From NCBI GenBank assembly GCA_026399755.1, contig JAPLQI010000020.1, positions 1 to 64,000 on the forward strand: DNA of 64,000 nucleotides, given 5' to 3'. Position numbers and translations under genes: made by a program. The number at the start of each line of letters is the position of its first letter. Position 1 is the first letter of the stretch. Of the stretch, positions 1 to 8,743 are shown piece by piece. The stretch comes from Pseudomonadota bacterium. Its GTDB lineage: Bacteria; Pseudomonadota; Gammaproteobacteria; Burkholderiales; Chitinibacteraceae. The notes under the pieces are model-generated. The model was not told the DNA's origin. It was given only the letters and a program-made list of their open reading frames with translations, and ran no database searches.

Positions 1-157
1 CCCCGCTCAATCGGGTGTAATATATCGGCATAAAATACTTCAGGCTGCGCCCAGCAAGGGATTCACAAGGGGCTCAGCGTTTTTATGCCCCCAAGGTGGT
101 GGTTTTTCTGCCGCTTTAGGGTGTCTACATATTGTTAGCCATATAAGGAGAGGTTCG

Positions 158-484
158 TTGATTTATCTGGCAAAGGAATCGTCGGATTTATATTTTGAAT
201 TGTCACGACTTTATTTTCATGCCGAAAAGTTAAGTTGGACTCATTATCTTGACAGAATGATTGCACTCAAAACTATGTGTGAGCCAGATGATCCAATTTA
301 TAAAAGAGCGAATCGAATTCTTCTAGCTGAAGAATGGAATAACGAAGAACGCTGGTGTGAGGAAAGCGGTGAGCATGGCGATGCGTCATCTAGTCAAGAT
401 GACGTAGATTCCAAAGATGAAATCCAACCTGGTCTAAGCAGGGATAGAAAGGGTAATCCCCCCACAAAACCAGCTCATTTTTAA
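158..484 (+). pseudogene. Hypothetical protein gene truncated by the IS element
   Basis: The reading frame opens with TTG at 158 behind a good ribosome binding site (AAGGAGAGG at 145-153). The product is about 108 residues, rich in charged and aromatic residues, with an acidic Ser/Asp stretch near residues 70-90. I recognise no family. The frame crosses the left end of the IS element at 452, so about the last ten residues (GNPPTKPAHF) are encoded by the IS terminal repeat. The host gene has therefore lost its natural C-terminus. No continuation is evident on the other side of the IS (1646 onward). It could still be translated as a chimeric protein. The function is unknown. Confidence 0.55.
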
Positions 485-518
485 GTAGAATTTTCTCGCA
501 GTCTTTGAGGAGTTCTAC

Positions 519-785
519 ATGAAAGCAGCGCGTTATTCTGACAGCCAGATTATGGCAATTTTAAAGCAAGCCGAAGCCGGCTCGACAGTCCCCGATCTGT
601 GCCGCGAACACGGCATGAGTTCGGCCTCTTTCTATAAGTGGCGGGCTAAATTTGGCGGCATGGACGTCTCGATGATGACGCGCATGAAGGAGCTGGAGGA
701 CGAAAACAAGCGCCTTAAAAAGATGTATATCGAAGCCCAAATGCAGGCGGATATCATTAAGGAAGCCATGTCAAAAAAGTGGTGA
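519..785 (+). CDS. IS3-family transposase OrfA (helix-turn-helix subunit)
   Basis: The product has 88 residues. The N-terminal half (about residues 5-50) is the IS3 helix-turn-helix with the family phrases [13 protein letters not shown] and [15 protein letters not shown]. The C-terminal half (about 50-80) is a charged leucine-zipper-like helix ([14 protein letters not shown]) that usually drives multimerisation. In this family OrfA binds the inverted repeats and is also made as a fusion with OrfB by frameshifting. It ends at 783-785 and overlaps orfB, which lies in the -1 frame. The start is ATG 519, preceded by GAGG. Confidence 0.92.
   Translation: MKAARYSDSQIMAILKQAEAGSTVPDLCREHGMSSASFYKWRAKFGGMDVSMMTRMKELEDENKRLKKMYIEAQMQADIIKEAMSKKW
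773..779 (+). promoter_or_regulatory. Predicted -1 ribosomal frameshift site
   Basis: A slippery heptamer A_AAA_AAG lies in the correct phase: the orfA codons are TCA, AAA, AAG, TGG, TGA. It falls just before the orfA stop, where orfB opens in the -1 frame. This is the classical IS3 signal for making the OrfAB fusion transposase. I did not resolve a downstream stimulatory structure by eye. Confidence 0.75.
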
Positions 786-1606
786 AGCCATCTCAGCGTC
801 GCGAGATGGCTCACTGGGCCGTTGAAACCAAGTCCGTGTCCATTCGTGCGGCTTGCGCCAGTTTTGCGATTAGCACAACTTGCTATCGCTATGTTCGTAG
901 GCTGGATGCAGAAAATGCCCAAATCGCTGACTCATTGGTTCAACTCACGGAAACGCATCGCAACTGGGGCTTTGGCCTTTGTTTTTTGCATCTGCGAAAC
1001 GTAAAGAAAAAGCACTGGAATCATAAACGGGTCTACAGGATTTACTGCGATTTAGAATTAAATCTGCGGATTAAGCCTAAAAAACGTTTAGATCGCGAAA
1101 CGCCAGAGCCATTAGCGGTGCCAGAGGCAAAAAATGAAACGTGGTCGATGGATTTTATGCACGATCAATTAGCCGATGGCCGCAGCATTCGCTTATTTAA
1201 TGTGATTGATGATTTTAATCGGGAAGGATTAGGTATTGAAGTCGATTTCTCTTTGCCAGCAGAGCGCGTAATACGCAGCCTGAATCAAATCATTGAATGG
1301 CGCGGCAAGTCCAAGCGAATCAGGTCCGATAATGGGCCTGAATATATTAGCCATCTGCTAAAAAATTGGGCAGAACAACAATCGATTGAATTGGCCTATA
1401 TTCAGCCTGGTAATCCGCAGCAAAACGCATATATTAAGCGCTATAATCGCACAGTACGTTATGAATGGCTGGCTTGCGATGATTTTGAAAGCCTTGCCGA
1501 AGTGCAAGAAACTGCAACGCAATGGCTTTGGACTTACAATAACGAACGTCCGCATATGGGATTAGGCGGCATCACCCCGAAACAAAAACTGGCATTACAT
1601 GCCTAG
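779..1606 (+). CDS. IS3-family transposase OrfB (DDE integrase domain; catalytic Glu replaced by Lys)
   Basis: The product has 275 residues and is probably made mainly as a fusion with OrfA. An HTH_21-like segment comes first, followed by the rve integrase core. The first catalytic Asp is residue 125 (WSMDFMH) and the second is residue 184 (SDNGPEY). Exactly 35 residues intervene before residue 220, the spacing expected for the Glu of the D,D(35)E triad. That codon is AAG (1436-1438), so the motif reads [10 protein letters not shown] instead of the usual NAYIERYNRT. Catalysis by this copy should be abolished. The frame is otherwise intact, which suggests recent inactivation by a point change. 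Confidence 0.9.
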   Translation: MVKPSQRREMAHWAVETKSVSIRAACASFAISTTCYRYVRRLDAENAQIADSLVQLTETHRNWGFGLCFLHLRNVKKKHWNHKRVYRIYCDLELNLRIKPKKRLDRETPEPLAVPEAKNETWSMDFMHDQLADGRSIRLFNVIDDFNREGLGIEVDFSLPAERVIRSLNQIIEWRGKSKRIRSDNGPEYISHLLKNWAEQQSIELAYIQPGNPQQNAYIKRYNRTVRYEWLACDDFESLAEVQETATQWLWTYNNERPHMGLGGITPKQKLALHA

Positions 1607-1764
1607 CCTCTACTTTTAAGTGAGCTTAAAAACGGGGGGATTACCGGCTCTTTAGGTGTCTAGGAAACCAGAGGCGATTCAACTTACCCCCTGCCACCCC
1701 CAACGGTTCAACCCAATTCACCGGGGGGTACATAGCCATAGTTATTCTCACCTCTGTAAAGTCG

Positions 1765-3495
1765 CTATGTTAAAGGCGAAGGTAAATCCATCCATTGAGA
1801 GGACGTAGGAAATTCATGCTTTACTGAAATGAATTCTCCATGGCGAAATTCAGCGATTTCTTCCATTGAGCCATCTTCGGCAAAGGTATACTGTTTTCCA
1901 TGAAAATTGCCTTTGTCATCATAATTTCCTTGTTTTAATCGATAATTATTTATATTGACCTGCTCCCAAAGTCCAACTTGCGCACCCATATTATATCGGC
2001 CAATCCAATACAGCCTGTTCGGTTGAGGATAGGCAATATAAGCGGATTCTTTAGCCAAAATCCAATCGCCATGCCGTTTGCCATCACGGTATTCGCCTTT
2101 TTCATATAGTTGACCATTATTGGCATAACGCTGACACAGTCCCGTCGCCTTACCATGAGTAAACGTCAGCAGTTCAAGCAGTTGCCCTGAATCAGTTTCG
2201 TTACGGTATTCGCCATGGAGCTCACCTTTATCGTCATAACTAAAGGTACTTTTGCCATGTTCAAATTGTCGTTTCATCCAAGTGCCACTGGGTTTATCGT
2301 GAGTATATTGGCCGCGTTCAATCACTGTGCGCTGTTTATCATTAAGCTGAATGCGTTCATAGGTGCCATGACGAAGCCCGTTTTGATAATATTCTTGAGT
2401 GAGCAAGGGTTTATCTTCAAAAAAACCAGAGGACACGATATAGAGTCCGGTTTGATTATTGTTAATTGATTCTGTTCGTGCAACGAGCTCCCCTTCACTA
2501 AACTCCTCATATAAAGACCACTTTTTAAGTTTGTCTTCTTCGTTACTTCTGATGAGTTTTCCTTGCTTGAAGTATTGCCTTTTCTGATAAATCCAGCGGT
2601 CCCCTTGATGTTTTTCTTCAGTTGAACTCAGTATTTCCCCCTGATTATTATATTGCTCCGATAGCTTCACATTCCATGGTGCTTCAGTGATTTCTTTTCT
2701 AGCGAGTTGGCCATTTTCATGGAAGTCGAGCTGCTCACCAACTTTATAATCATTGTCGTAGCGGTAATGGCGTTTAACTTTGTTATCGTCAAAATATTCA
2801 AAATAGTCGCCTTGTTTTTGGCCTTTGGCGTACTCTTGGGTCGATATCACTTGCCCATTAAGGCCCCAAGTGGTCTCTATGCCTTGCAATAGGCCATCGA
2901 CTTTATGGACTTCACGGTTGAGTTTGCCGAGATTAAAATATTGGTTCACACCATTAGCGTCGTTGCAAATTTTTGCGGTTAATTCGCCTTCAGGGCTAAA
3001 ATGTTCACTTATGCCGACTTCTTTATCATTTTGATAGGTTGTTTTGTAGCGGACATTCCCACCTTCCCAATAACCCGTTTCAAGGCCTTGCTGTACACCA
3101 TTCTCAAAGTGTGATTCCACATAGTACGAACCCGTTGCGATATATTTTTTGAACAAGCCATGAAGTTGACCTTGATCGTTGATAAACGCTTGTTGGTAGG
3201 GGTTACCATCATCGAAGTAACATTGATAAGCTCCGCGAAATTGCTCAATCTTGAGTGTTTTACCCAATTTGTTATCTAAGAGCGTCCCAGCACAGAACAG
3301 TGCATCGTTGTCTTGATAATAAATCTCAACTTTAAATTCCCCGTCAACAGTCTCAACGGGTTGCTTTAAATAATAGTGTGCCGATTTTTTACTTTTGACG
3401 ACATTCCAATTTGAATCAAGTAACACATTTTCAGCATTAGCATTGGCGTTAAAAAGCACGAGAGCGGCAAGGAGCAAATGGATAATGTTGCGCAT
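1765..3495 (-). CDS. Exported YwqK/MORN-like repeat protein
   Basis: The product has 576 residues. A signal peptide occupies about residues 1-21 (hydrophobic core, then ANANAEN). The rest is many short repeats of the type (G)xxxGxxxxYxxxGxLxxxxxYxxG, for example YWEGGNVRYKTTYQNDKEVG, the signature of the MORN variant called the YwqK family. Such repeats form beta-hairpin solenoids; YwqK itself is thought to act as an antitoxin/immunity factor in Bacillus, but the repeats recur in many unrelated exported proteins. It lies 8 bases downstream of the lipoprotein gene at 3504-5834, so the two are very likely co-transcribed. Both are visibly more AT-rich than the genes from 9 kb on. Its role is unknown; a cell-envelope structural or immunity function is possible. 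Confidence 0.85.
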   Translation of the reverse strand: MRNIIHLLLAALVLFNANANAENVLLDSNWNVVKSKKSAHYYLKQPVETVDGEFKVEIYYQDNDALFCAGTLLDNKLGKTLKIEQFRGAYQCYFDDGNPYQQAFINDQGQLHGLFKKYIATGSYYVESHFENGVQQGLETGYWEGGNVRYKTTYQNDKEVGISEHFSPEGELTAKICNDANGVNQYFNLGKLNREVHKVDGLLQGIETTWGLNGQVISTQEYAKGQKQGDYFEYFDDNKVKRHYRYDNDYKVGEQLDFHENGQLARKEITEAPWNVKLSEQYNNQGEILSSTEEKHQGDRWIYQKRQYFKQGKLIRSNEEDKLKKWSLYEEFSEGELVARTESINNNQTGLYIVSSGFFEDKPLLTQEYYQNGLRHGTYERIQLNDKQRTVIERGQYTHDKPSGTWMKRQFEHGKSTFSYDDKGELHGEYRNETDSGQLLELLTFTHGKATGLCQRYANNGQLYEKGEYRDGKRHGDWILAKESAYIAYPQPNRLYWIGRYNMGAQVGLWEQVNINNYRLKQGNYDDKGNFHGKQYTFAEDGSMEEIAEFRHGEFISVKHEFPTSSQWMDLPSPLT

Positions 3496-3503
3496 AACGG
3501 CTC

Positions 3504-5834
3504 CTAAGGCAGAGGCTTAAAGGTGAATTGATATGGTAATTCAATAGGTTTAGCTGATATTTGCATGATACTGACCTTGGCAGCCGCGCCAGACGCACTG
3601 ATAAATTTCCCATCGACCAGAACGTCTTTAATGCTCAGTTCGGCACTATTTTCGGGAAGCCTTATGGTTAAGTTTGTGCCTTCATCGTCCTGTATTTTGA
3701 AATACTGCTTAAGTAATTCGCTGGGTTTATCTGCCATACTAGGCGGTGTTAGCCAAGGGCCAATATCAACAAGCCATGGTCTTTCGCCGGGTTGAAGCGT
3801 TACATGCTGCCATGTCACGTCGCCTTGGCAATGGATCTTGCCTTGGATTTTTTTATCGTAAAAATAACGCCTCACCCCGTCTGGACTTGCCAGATGATAG
3901 GCGGGTCCTGTTAACGCTTTGGTGTCATACACCCAAGTCACTGGTTGCTTTCCTTCAGTAAAACCTTGTTCAATTTCGGGTTTACAACTCATAGCAAGAG
4001 CTGGTGACATCGGGATATAAAAATTGTGGCCATCATCTGAAACCGGTTTGATATCCTTAACGTCACTGATTTCTTTCACGCTTAGCTGCAGCTGGCTTGG
4101 ATCTGTGAGGAAAAAATCCGTCTCTCTTGAGTAATCGAAACCGCTTGTTGGGTTAGCAAGATCCTTGTAGTAGTCGCTGATATGCATAAAGGTGACGGGA
4201 TTTGTGTGCGCCATTTGCGGTTGAGGTTCGGTCTCATAAAAGCTCATGGTCTCGGGGATATCAGTCAGCTTTAATAAGAAAGCCGTAGCATTGCTGTTAA
4301 CGTGTTTTTCGCCATATTTAAATAATACATTTAGCAAATCCTGATCAGAGGCGCTTAACCATGTAGGGTAACCCTGATCGACCATCGCATCACCCATTTG
4401 CCCATTAAACTGGCTAAAGTTAATATTAATCCCCTTTTCAGCGGTTTGGCGCATAACGACTTTATAGAGGTGAGTATTAGCATCGATTAAGGTGATCTGT
4501 AGACTGGCGCCGCCAAAGTGATAAGGTTTGGCTAATAGTTCGCTCCAAGGCATTGTTACCAAACGATTTTTTTCGGGAATGAGTGTTAATTTGGCACTAA
4601 TGTGATTAATTTTCTTGATCTTGCTCGCGGTATTGTCCCAGCCTATCGGCAGTAAATCACTTGTCGATTCAATCTTACCGCCGTAGTTATTCACCCATGA
4701 ACGGTTGTGTTGCCAAAATTGGATATCGATAGGGTTATTTTTATAATCAAACGCTTGGATATCTTGGTAAAGAACCTCACCGGAAAAATACTTTTTCGTT
4801 AACCCGTGCACAAAGCGCAGTTGCATCTCTTTCATTGCATCTTCACCCCAGCTGCCAATGTTATCGATGATGCCTTGATGCTCAGGCAGTAAAGCTTGCA
4901 CAATCTGGCTATCCATATCTTGGTAAATGAGATTATCTTTATGAATATCATTGAGTGTTCGCTGGCTATCTTCAGCTTTTCGTAACGCATCATAGTCGGC
5001 ATAGGCGTGCCAAATAATGCTCATTACAAAGGGTTTATCCTTTGGCGCCATGGCCAAACGATGATTAACCAGTCGTCCATTACGCATCGACTGATTAATC
5101 AATACCAGGCTATTGAGCCAGCCAGTTTTTCGGTCAACTTCAAACGCGCCATAGGTTTTTTGATACTGCTCTGGTGATTCTGTATTTTTACCTTGTAATA
5201 CAGCGACTAAGCTATCTTCACTGACTTGCTCAACGGTCCATATTAAGTGTTTATCCTTTGGGGATACCTTGCTAAAACCCACCTTAGGTTCAAGCTTAAC
5301 GAGGAGCATAGGCACCTGTTGAAACAGCGATTTAAGATTGTCCCATTGCTCAAACATCTTGGCTAAATCTTGCGCTTGTGGCTTATCTATGGGCGATAGG
5401 GCCGTCACTTCACCTTCATTAACACTCAGGTTAAACCCATCCTTAATCATCAATGAGAGTTCATTGGACTGGATACGCTCATCGATATTGCTGATAGGTA
5501 AAGGAATGGCGCGGTCGGCAAACTGCAGTAGGCTGGGTGTGATAATAAAGTTGCCACTCGTACTCAGCGGGCTCGACAATGTTGATGCATCATTGTGAGT
5601 CGATTGCAATTGATACTTCAATATCATCCTGGCCTGCATAGTATTGTTATTACCAGAATAGTCACGGTCAGTTAAATTGGTCTCACTCGAAATGATTTGA
5701 TATTCACGCTCTGTGGGGATGCTGATATTGTTCGAGTCGGTGAATGAGTTAGCGCAGGCGGCAAGCATGACGGCTATGCCTAGCACTGTTATACCGATTA
5801 CTGCGTTAACTGCCTTGTATTTTCCTATGGTCAT
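3504..5834 (-). CDS. Large lipoprotein of unknown function
   Basis: The product has 776 residues. It begins with a lipoprotein signal: a hydrophobic stretch to residue 26 and the lipobox LAAC, with Cys27 as the lipidation site. A low-complexity Ser/Asn/Thr stretch follows (about 28-60). The body has no motif I recognise; it looks like a mixed alpha/beta envelope protein and includes a Cys pair near the C-terminal quarter (SCKPE, HCQGD) that could form a disulfide. It is the first gene of a two-gene unit with the MORN-repeat protein 8 bases downstream. The ribosome binding site before ATG 5834 is weak (AAAGGG). Base composition and the flanking insertion-sequence remnants suggest acquisition by transfer. 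I cannot assign a function. Confidence 0.8.
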   Translation of the reverse strand: MTIGKYKAVNAVIGITVLGIAVMLAACANSFTDSNNISIPTEREYQIISSETNLTDRDYSGNNNTMQARMILKYQLQSTHNDASTLSSPLSTSGNFIITPSLLQFADRAIPLPISNIDERIQSNELSLMIKDGFNLSVNEGEVTALSPIDKPQAQDLAKMFEQWDNLKSLFQQVPMLLVKLEPKVGFSKVSPKDKHLIWTVEQVSEDSLVAVLQGKNTESPEQYQKTYGAFEVDRKTGWLNSLVLINQSMRNGRLVNHRLAMAPKDKPFVMSIIWHAYADYDALRKAEDSQRTLNDIHKDNLIYQDMDSQIVQALLPEHQGIIDNIGSWGEDAMKEMQLRFVHGLTKKYFSGEVLYQDIQAFDYKNNPIDIQFWQHNRSWVNNYGGKIESTSDLLPIGWDNTASKIKKINHISAKLTLIPEKNRLVTMPWSELLAKPYHFGGASLQITLIDANTHLYKVVMRQTAEKGININFSQFNGQMGDAMVDQGYPTWLSASDQDLLNVLFKYGEKHVNSNATAFLLKLTDIPETMSFYETEPQPQMAHTNPVTFMHISDYYKDLANPTSGFDYSRETDFFLTDPSQLQLSVKEISDVKDIKPVSDDGHNFYIPMSPALAMSCKPEIEQGFTEGKQPVTWVYDTKALTGPAYHLASPDGVRRYFYDKKIQGKIHCQGDVTWQHVTLQPGERPWLVDIGPWLTPPSMADKPSELLKQYFKIQDDEGTNLTIRLPENSAELSIKDVLVDGKFISASGAAAKVSIMQISAKPIELPYQFTFKPLP

Positions 5835-5917
5835 GTGTGCCCTTTAATTTTTATGCTGTTGAAATGTAAATTTATTAAAATTTAATTGGCGACATTATAG
5901 GTAGGATAGGGAATTTG

Positions 5918-5931
5918 GGTTCTGTCGCAAA
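5918..5931. other. Possible IS6-type terminal repeat remnant
   Basis: GGTTCTGTCGCAAA resembles the 14-bp ends of IS6-family elements (for example GGCACTGTTGCAAA of IS26). No transposase frame and no matching second end are visible nearby, so this would be a solo remnant. A short match like this can occur by chance. Confidence 0.25.
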
Positions 5932-5945
5932 CTGAGATCTTGCGG

Positions 5946-6095
5946 CTATAAATTGAGCCATTGACCGTTAGGAAGATCCACAGGACCGTGAACCACTTTG
6001 TCGTAATCCGCCGCAAACGCAGCAGGAATGACCGCAAAAGAAGATATCAATACCGCACTGACAGCAGCGCACAAACGACGAATCGAAAGTTCCAT
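5946..6095 (-). CDS. Small exported peptide or truncated secreted-protein start
   Basis: An open frame of 49 residues starts at ATG 6095. Residues 1-28 form a textbook signal peptide (positive start MELSIRRL, hydrophobic core, PAAFA then AD at the cleavage site). The mature part would be only about 20 residues (DYDKVVHGPVDLPNGQWLNL). GGGTAG upstream could serve as the ribosome binding site. Because a possible IS-end remnant lies just beyond the stop, this may be the N-terminus of a once longer secreted protein rather than a true small protein. Confidence 0.5.
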   Translation of the reverse strand: MELSIRRLCAAVSAVLISSFAVIPAAFAADYDKVVHGPVDLPNGQWLNL

Positions 6096-6168
6096 TAAAC
6101 TACCCTTTACACCGACACCTTGCGCCTCGTGCGCACCAGTAAACGGGCTGAATTTTAAGCGTAAGCAC

Positions 6169-6306
6169 TCAGCCGTACCACAGCAATTTTTCGATTAACT
6201 CTGGCATGCTGCGCTTTTTATCTTTGGCGCTGACGAACTGAATGGACTGCCCCAGCTCTGGTAGAAAATTTCGCGTCTCGCTAAAATGTCCGCTTTGGCC
6301 GAGTAA
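6169..6306 (-). pseudogene. Possible C-terminal gene fragment
   Basis: A start-less open stretch of about 45 codons on the minus strand ends with TGA at 6169-6171. It reads like genuine protein (FLPELGQSIQFVSAKD, then RSMPELIEKLLWYG). No start or upstream domain is present, so it would be the tail of a deleted gene. I do not recognise the family, and it may be a chance frame. Confidence 0.25.
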
Positions 6307-6329
6307 CGCTTACTTGCATTCAAAATAGG

Positions 6330-6360
6330 AAAGGCTGCAACCCGATGGTTAGCAGCCTTT
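6330..6360. terminator. Hairpin, possible bidirectional terminator
   Basis: A perfect 9-bp stem, AAAGGCTGC (6330-6338) with GCAGCCTTT (6352-6360), closes a 13-base loop. The stem ends in A and T runs, so it could terminate transcription in either direction within the debris region. Confidence 0.5.
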
Positions 6361-6539
6361 TGCGTTTCAAGCTTTAGGATTGTTTCGTCAGCTTATGCAG
6401 CTCGACGGAGCTTTTCACCGAAAAATTCTTATAAGCGAGTATTAAATACGCAAACTCCGGCGGACTTTACTTCAAAGTTGCGGCCTCAAAAAATCAATGA
6501 CTTCGTGATCCAGTTCTCGACGGACTTTATTTTCCCTGT

Positions 6540-6623
6540 TCATTGCTCTGTATCATAGGTTTCAGCGGACCCTAGGGCAGAGGCTAGAAGTAAGCTTACT
6601 ATCCAGACAAATTTCAAATTCAT
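6540..6623 (-). pseudogene. Signal-peptide remnant of a broken secreted-protein gene
   Basis: A 27-codon frame from ATG 6623 encodes a complete signal peptide (MNLKFVWIVSLLLASALGSA) and then stops after seven more residues. A good ribosome binding site (GGTGAAAA) lies just upstream. It looks like the surviving start of a secreted protein whose body was lost. The stretch between 6361 and 6540 holds no convincing frame. Confidence 0.4.
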
Positions 6624-6687
6624 AATTTTCACCAATAATGTTTAAAGTGTACCGCCCCAGCCGGCGAAGGTCGGCACGAAAGATCGC

Positions 6688-7212
6688 TTAGGCCTCTGCT
6701 TCGTAGGAGTGAAAACCATCGAAGTGCTCTTTTCCAACGGCGACCCCAAGACCGCGCAGGATGGCATAGGCTGTGGTGATATGAAAAATGAAGTTAGGTA
6801 GTGCGTACTGGAGCAAAAACGCTGGCGCCCTGAGTGAAACAAGTGCATTACCAGCCTTGCTTTCTAGTACAGCAGTCTCTCGCCCTTCAAACTCCGCTGC
6901 GTGCAACGTTTTGAGTAATCCGACGACGTATGCAATGCGTAGATGAAGGCCTTGTGCCGTAGCTGGAAATTCGCCATAAGGTGGAATGAGCTTGCCTGCC
7001 AGCGGAAAGCACGCACGTAGCGCGAAGTTGGCAGCGATAAGCACTTGAGTTTCAAACGGCAACATGTCCGGCGCAATGGATGTCTGAAGAAGGTTAGATA
7101 CGTCAATATCATTCCCTGTCGCGTGGGATTCGGCGGCGTCAAGTAGCCCGTCCAAACGATTGAGGTAACGTAAAAAAACCGGAATAGATGCATCGTATAG
7201 AGCAATAGACAT
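6688..7212 (-). CDS. DUF1993 family protein
   Basis: A soluble protein of 174 residues, matching the usual size of the DUF1993 family, a DinB-like four-helix-bundle group. The diagnostic C-terminal phrase is present: LPNFIFHITTAYAILRGLGV followed by VGKEHFDGF. No signal peptide or membrane segment is visible. Family members are found in bacteria and fungi and have no agreed biochemical role; the DinB-like fold suggests metal binding by scattered His residues, but that is inference. It stands alone, with a 141-base gap to the next gene upstream. Confidence 0.85.
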   Translation of the reverse strand: MSIALYDASIPVFLRYLNRLDGLLDAAESHATGNDIDVSNLLQTSIAPDMLPFETQVLIAANFALRACFPLAGKLIPPYGEFPATAQGLHLRIAYVVGLLKTLHAAEFEGRETAVLESKAGNALVSLRAPAFLLQYALPNFIFHITTAYAILRGLGVAVGKEHFDGFHSYEAEA

Positions 7213-7354
7213 GAGAGCCTGACGTTTAGATTAAAAGGGCTGCGGCACGCGCACCCAAAGAATGACGCGAACGATTTGAATCGCTTAATAGGCGATACAA
7301 CAATTATTTTTGAAATGTCTTTTGCTTAAGTTGATAGGAGTGATTTAATACTAC

Positions 7355-8683
7355 CTACCCCAAATACCCCGCCACCACATAAATAATCAAACCTACCAAT
7401 CCGCCCACCAAAGTGCCGCTCACGCGAATAAATTGCAAGTCGGTGCCGATGTTTAATTCGATGCGCTCGACCATATATTGCTCGTCCCATGTTTTGACTT
7501 GATCAGAGATAAATACGCCGATTGTTTCTCGGTATTCTTCAATGATGGGCGGGATGGCGCGCTCACATTGGGTGTTGATCCATTCTTGCATTTCGGTATT
7601 TTTATTGAGTTTTTTACCCATATCGGCAGCCAATAGCATGATATTGGCGCGGATGGTGGAATCAATGCGGTGCAAATCGCTATGCAGCCAGCGCAATAAT
7701 TGCGTCCAAAGTGTTTCGATATATTCACCTACTGCCGGATGGGCGAGCAGTTCATTTTTAAGCTTTTCGCCTCTTTGTTTGAATTCGGCATCATGCTTTA
7801 ATTTATCAACAAATTGCGCAATATAGCGATCAAATTGCAGGCGCAGATGATGGTCTGGATTGTCTTGCATGGCTTTTAATTCTTTTTGCACCGCGCCTAG
7901 CATTTTTTCAGCGAGGTATTTGCCAGCGACTTTATCTAGCACCATATATTTTAGAAATGAGATTTCTTCTGCGGCCACATGGGCCATTGCTTCTTGTGTT
8001 TCGGCACGGCCGAGTATTTTTTGTAATTCGTGCAATACTTCGCTTAATACATGATGATGACGGCCATTTTGAGTGAGTGAATCTAAAATATGACCACTAA
8101 ACTGGCTGATATCTACCCGCTGTAATTCGGTAATTAAGGTGCTTTTTAAAAAGGCCAGCAATCGACCGTCGTGTAGGGAATTAAGGCTATAGGTGAGCAC
8201 TCTAATTAATAAATTAGAAAAAGGCCGCGAGTTTTTCGTTAGCCATGTGGCAATTTTATGCGCCGGATTAAATTCGCGAATTTTGCCAACGATCCGCTCA
8301 GTCGATAAAAAATTACTTTGAATAAAGCTGCCCATGCTATCGGCAATTCGTAATTTATTTCTGGGCACAATTGCTGTGTGTGGAATGGGCAAGCCTAAGG
8401 GGCGGCGAAATAATGCCACCACCGCAAACCAATCCGCCAAAGCCCCCACCATCGCCGCCTCTGAAAACGCCGTGATATACGCCAGCGCCGGATAGCGCGA
8501 TTTGTAAATCGTAGCAAACACAAAGACCACGGCAAAAAACAGCAGCAATGCCAGTGGCAAGAGCTTGGCTTGCTTTAGTTTTTGCCGTTTAAGTGCAATT
8601 TCGGCGCTTTCTATGGCTTGGTAGAGATGATTAGATGATGTCATTGGCTTAATCGAAAGATTGATTGAATTGAAGGGTATCAC
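7355..8683 (-). CDS. DUF445 family inner-membrane protein (YjiN-like)
   Basis: The frame encodes 442 residues from a GTG at 8683; an ATG 13 codons later (8644, MTSSNHLYQ) is an equally likely start, and neither has a strong ribosome binding site. Two hydrophobic helices lie near residues 45-65 and 70-95, followed by the family hallmark ALADWFAVVALFRRPLGLPIPHTAIVP. A long soluble helical region comes next, and a last membrane helix closes the protein (GTLVGGLVGLIIYVVAGYLG). This matches DUF445/YjiN, whose function is not established. It is monocistronic as far as can be seen. Confidence 0.88.
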   Translation of the reverse strand: MIPFNSINLSIKPMTSSNHLYQAIESAEIALKRQKLKQAKLLPLALLLFFAVVFVFATIYKSRYPALAYITAFSEAAMVGALADWFAVVALFRRPLGLPIPHTAIVPRNKLRIADSMGSFIQSNFLSTERIVGKIREFNPAHKIATWLTKNSRPFSNLLIRVLTYSLNSLHDGRLLAFLKSTLITELQRVDISQFSGHILDSLTQNGRHHHVLSEVLHELQKILGRAETQEAMAHVAAEEISFLKYMVLDKVAGKYLAEKMLGAVQKELKAMQDNPDHHLRLQFDRYIAQFVDKLKHDAEFKQRGEKLKNELLAHPAVGEYIETLWTQLLRWLHSDLHRIDSTIRANIMLLAADMGKKLNKNTEMQEWINTQCERAIPPIIEEYRETIGVFISDQVKTWDEQYMVERIELNIGTDLQFIRVSGTLVGGLVGLIIYVVAGYLG

Positions 8684-8743
8684 TATCTAGAGTAAAGCTT
8701 ATTGATAAGATCGCTTACATTAATAGGTATACCCTCATTCAAT

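Larger units (their letters stand above)
452..1645 (+). mobile_element. IS3-family insertion sequence
   Basis: An element of about 1.19 kb with two overlapping frames, orfA and orfB, in the arrangement typical of the IS3 family. Its ends are imperfect inverted repeats: the left end reads GGTAATCCCCCC from 452, and the right end carries the exact complement, GGGGGGATTACC, ending at 1645. Similarity continues inward (CAGCTCATTTTTAAGT on the left against AAGCTCACTTAAAAGT on the right, reverse-complemented). The bases just outside (AAG on the left, GGC on the right) do not form a target duplication, which suggests a later rearrangement or an old insertion. The element interrupts the small gene at 158-484. 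The transposase appears catalytically dead (see orfB). Confidence 0.9.

Noticed and set aside
112-131. Similarity between CTTTAGGGTGTCTA at 114 and CTTTAGGTGTCTAG at 1651 as a long target duplication
   Set aside because: It is too short and imperfect, and it does not touch the IS ends.
1-157. Search for a gene or IS end in the first 157 bases
   Set aside because: I found only short G/C-rich palindrome-like pieces and no frame that could be supported.
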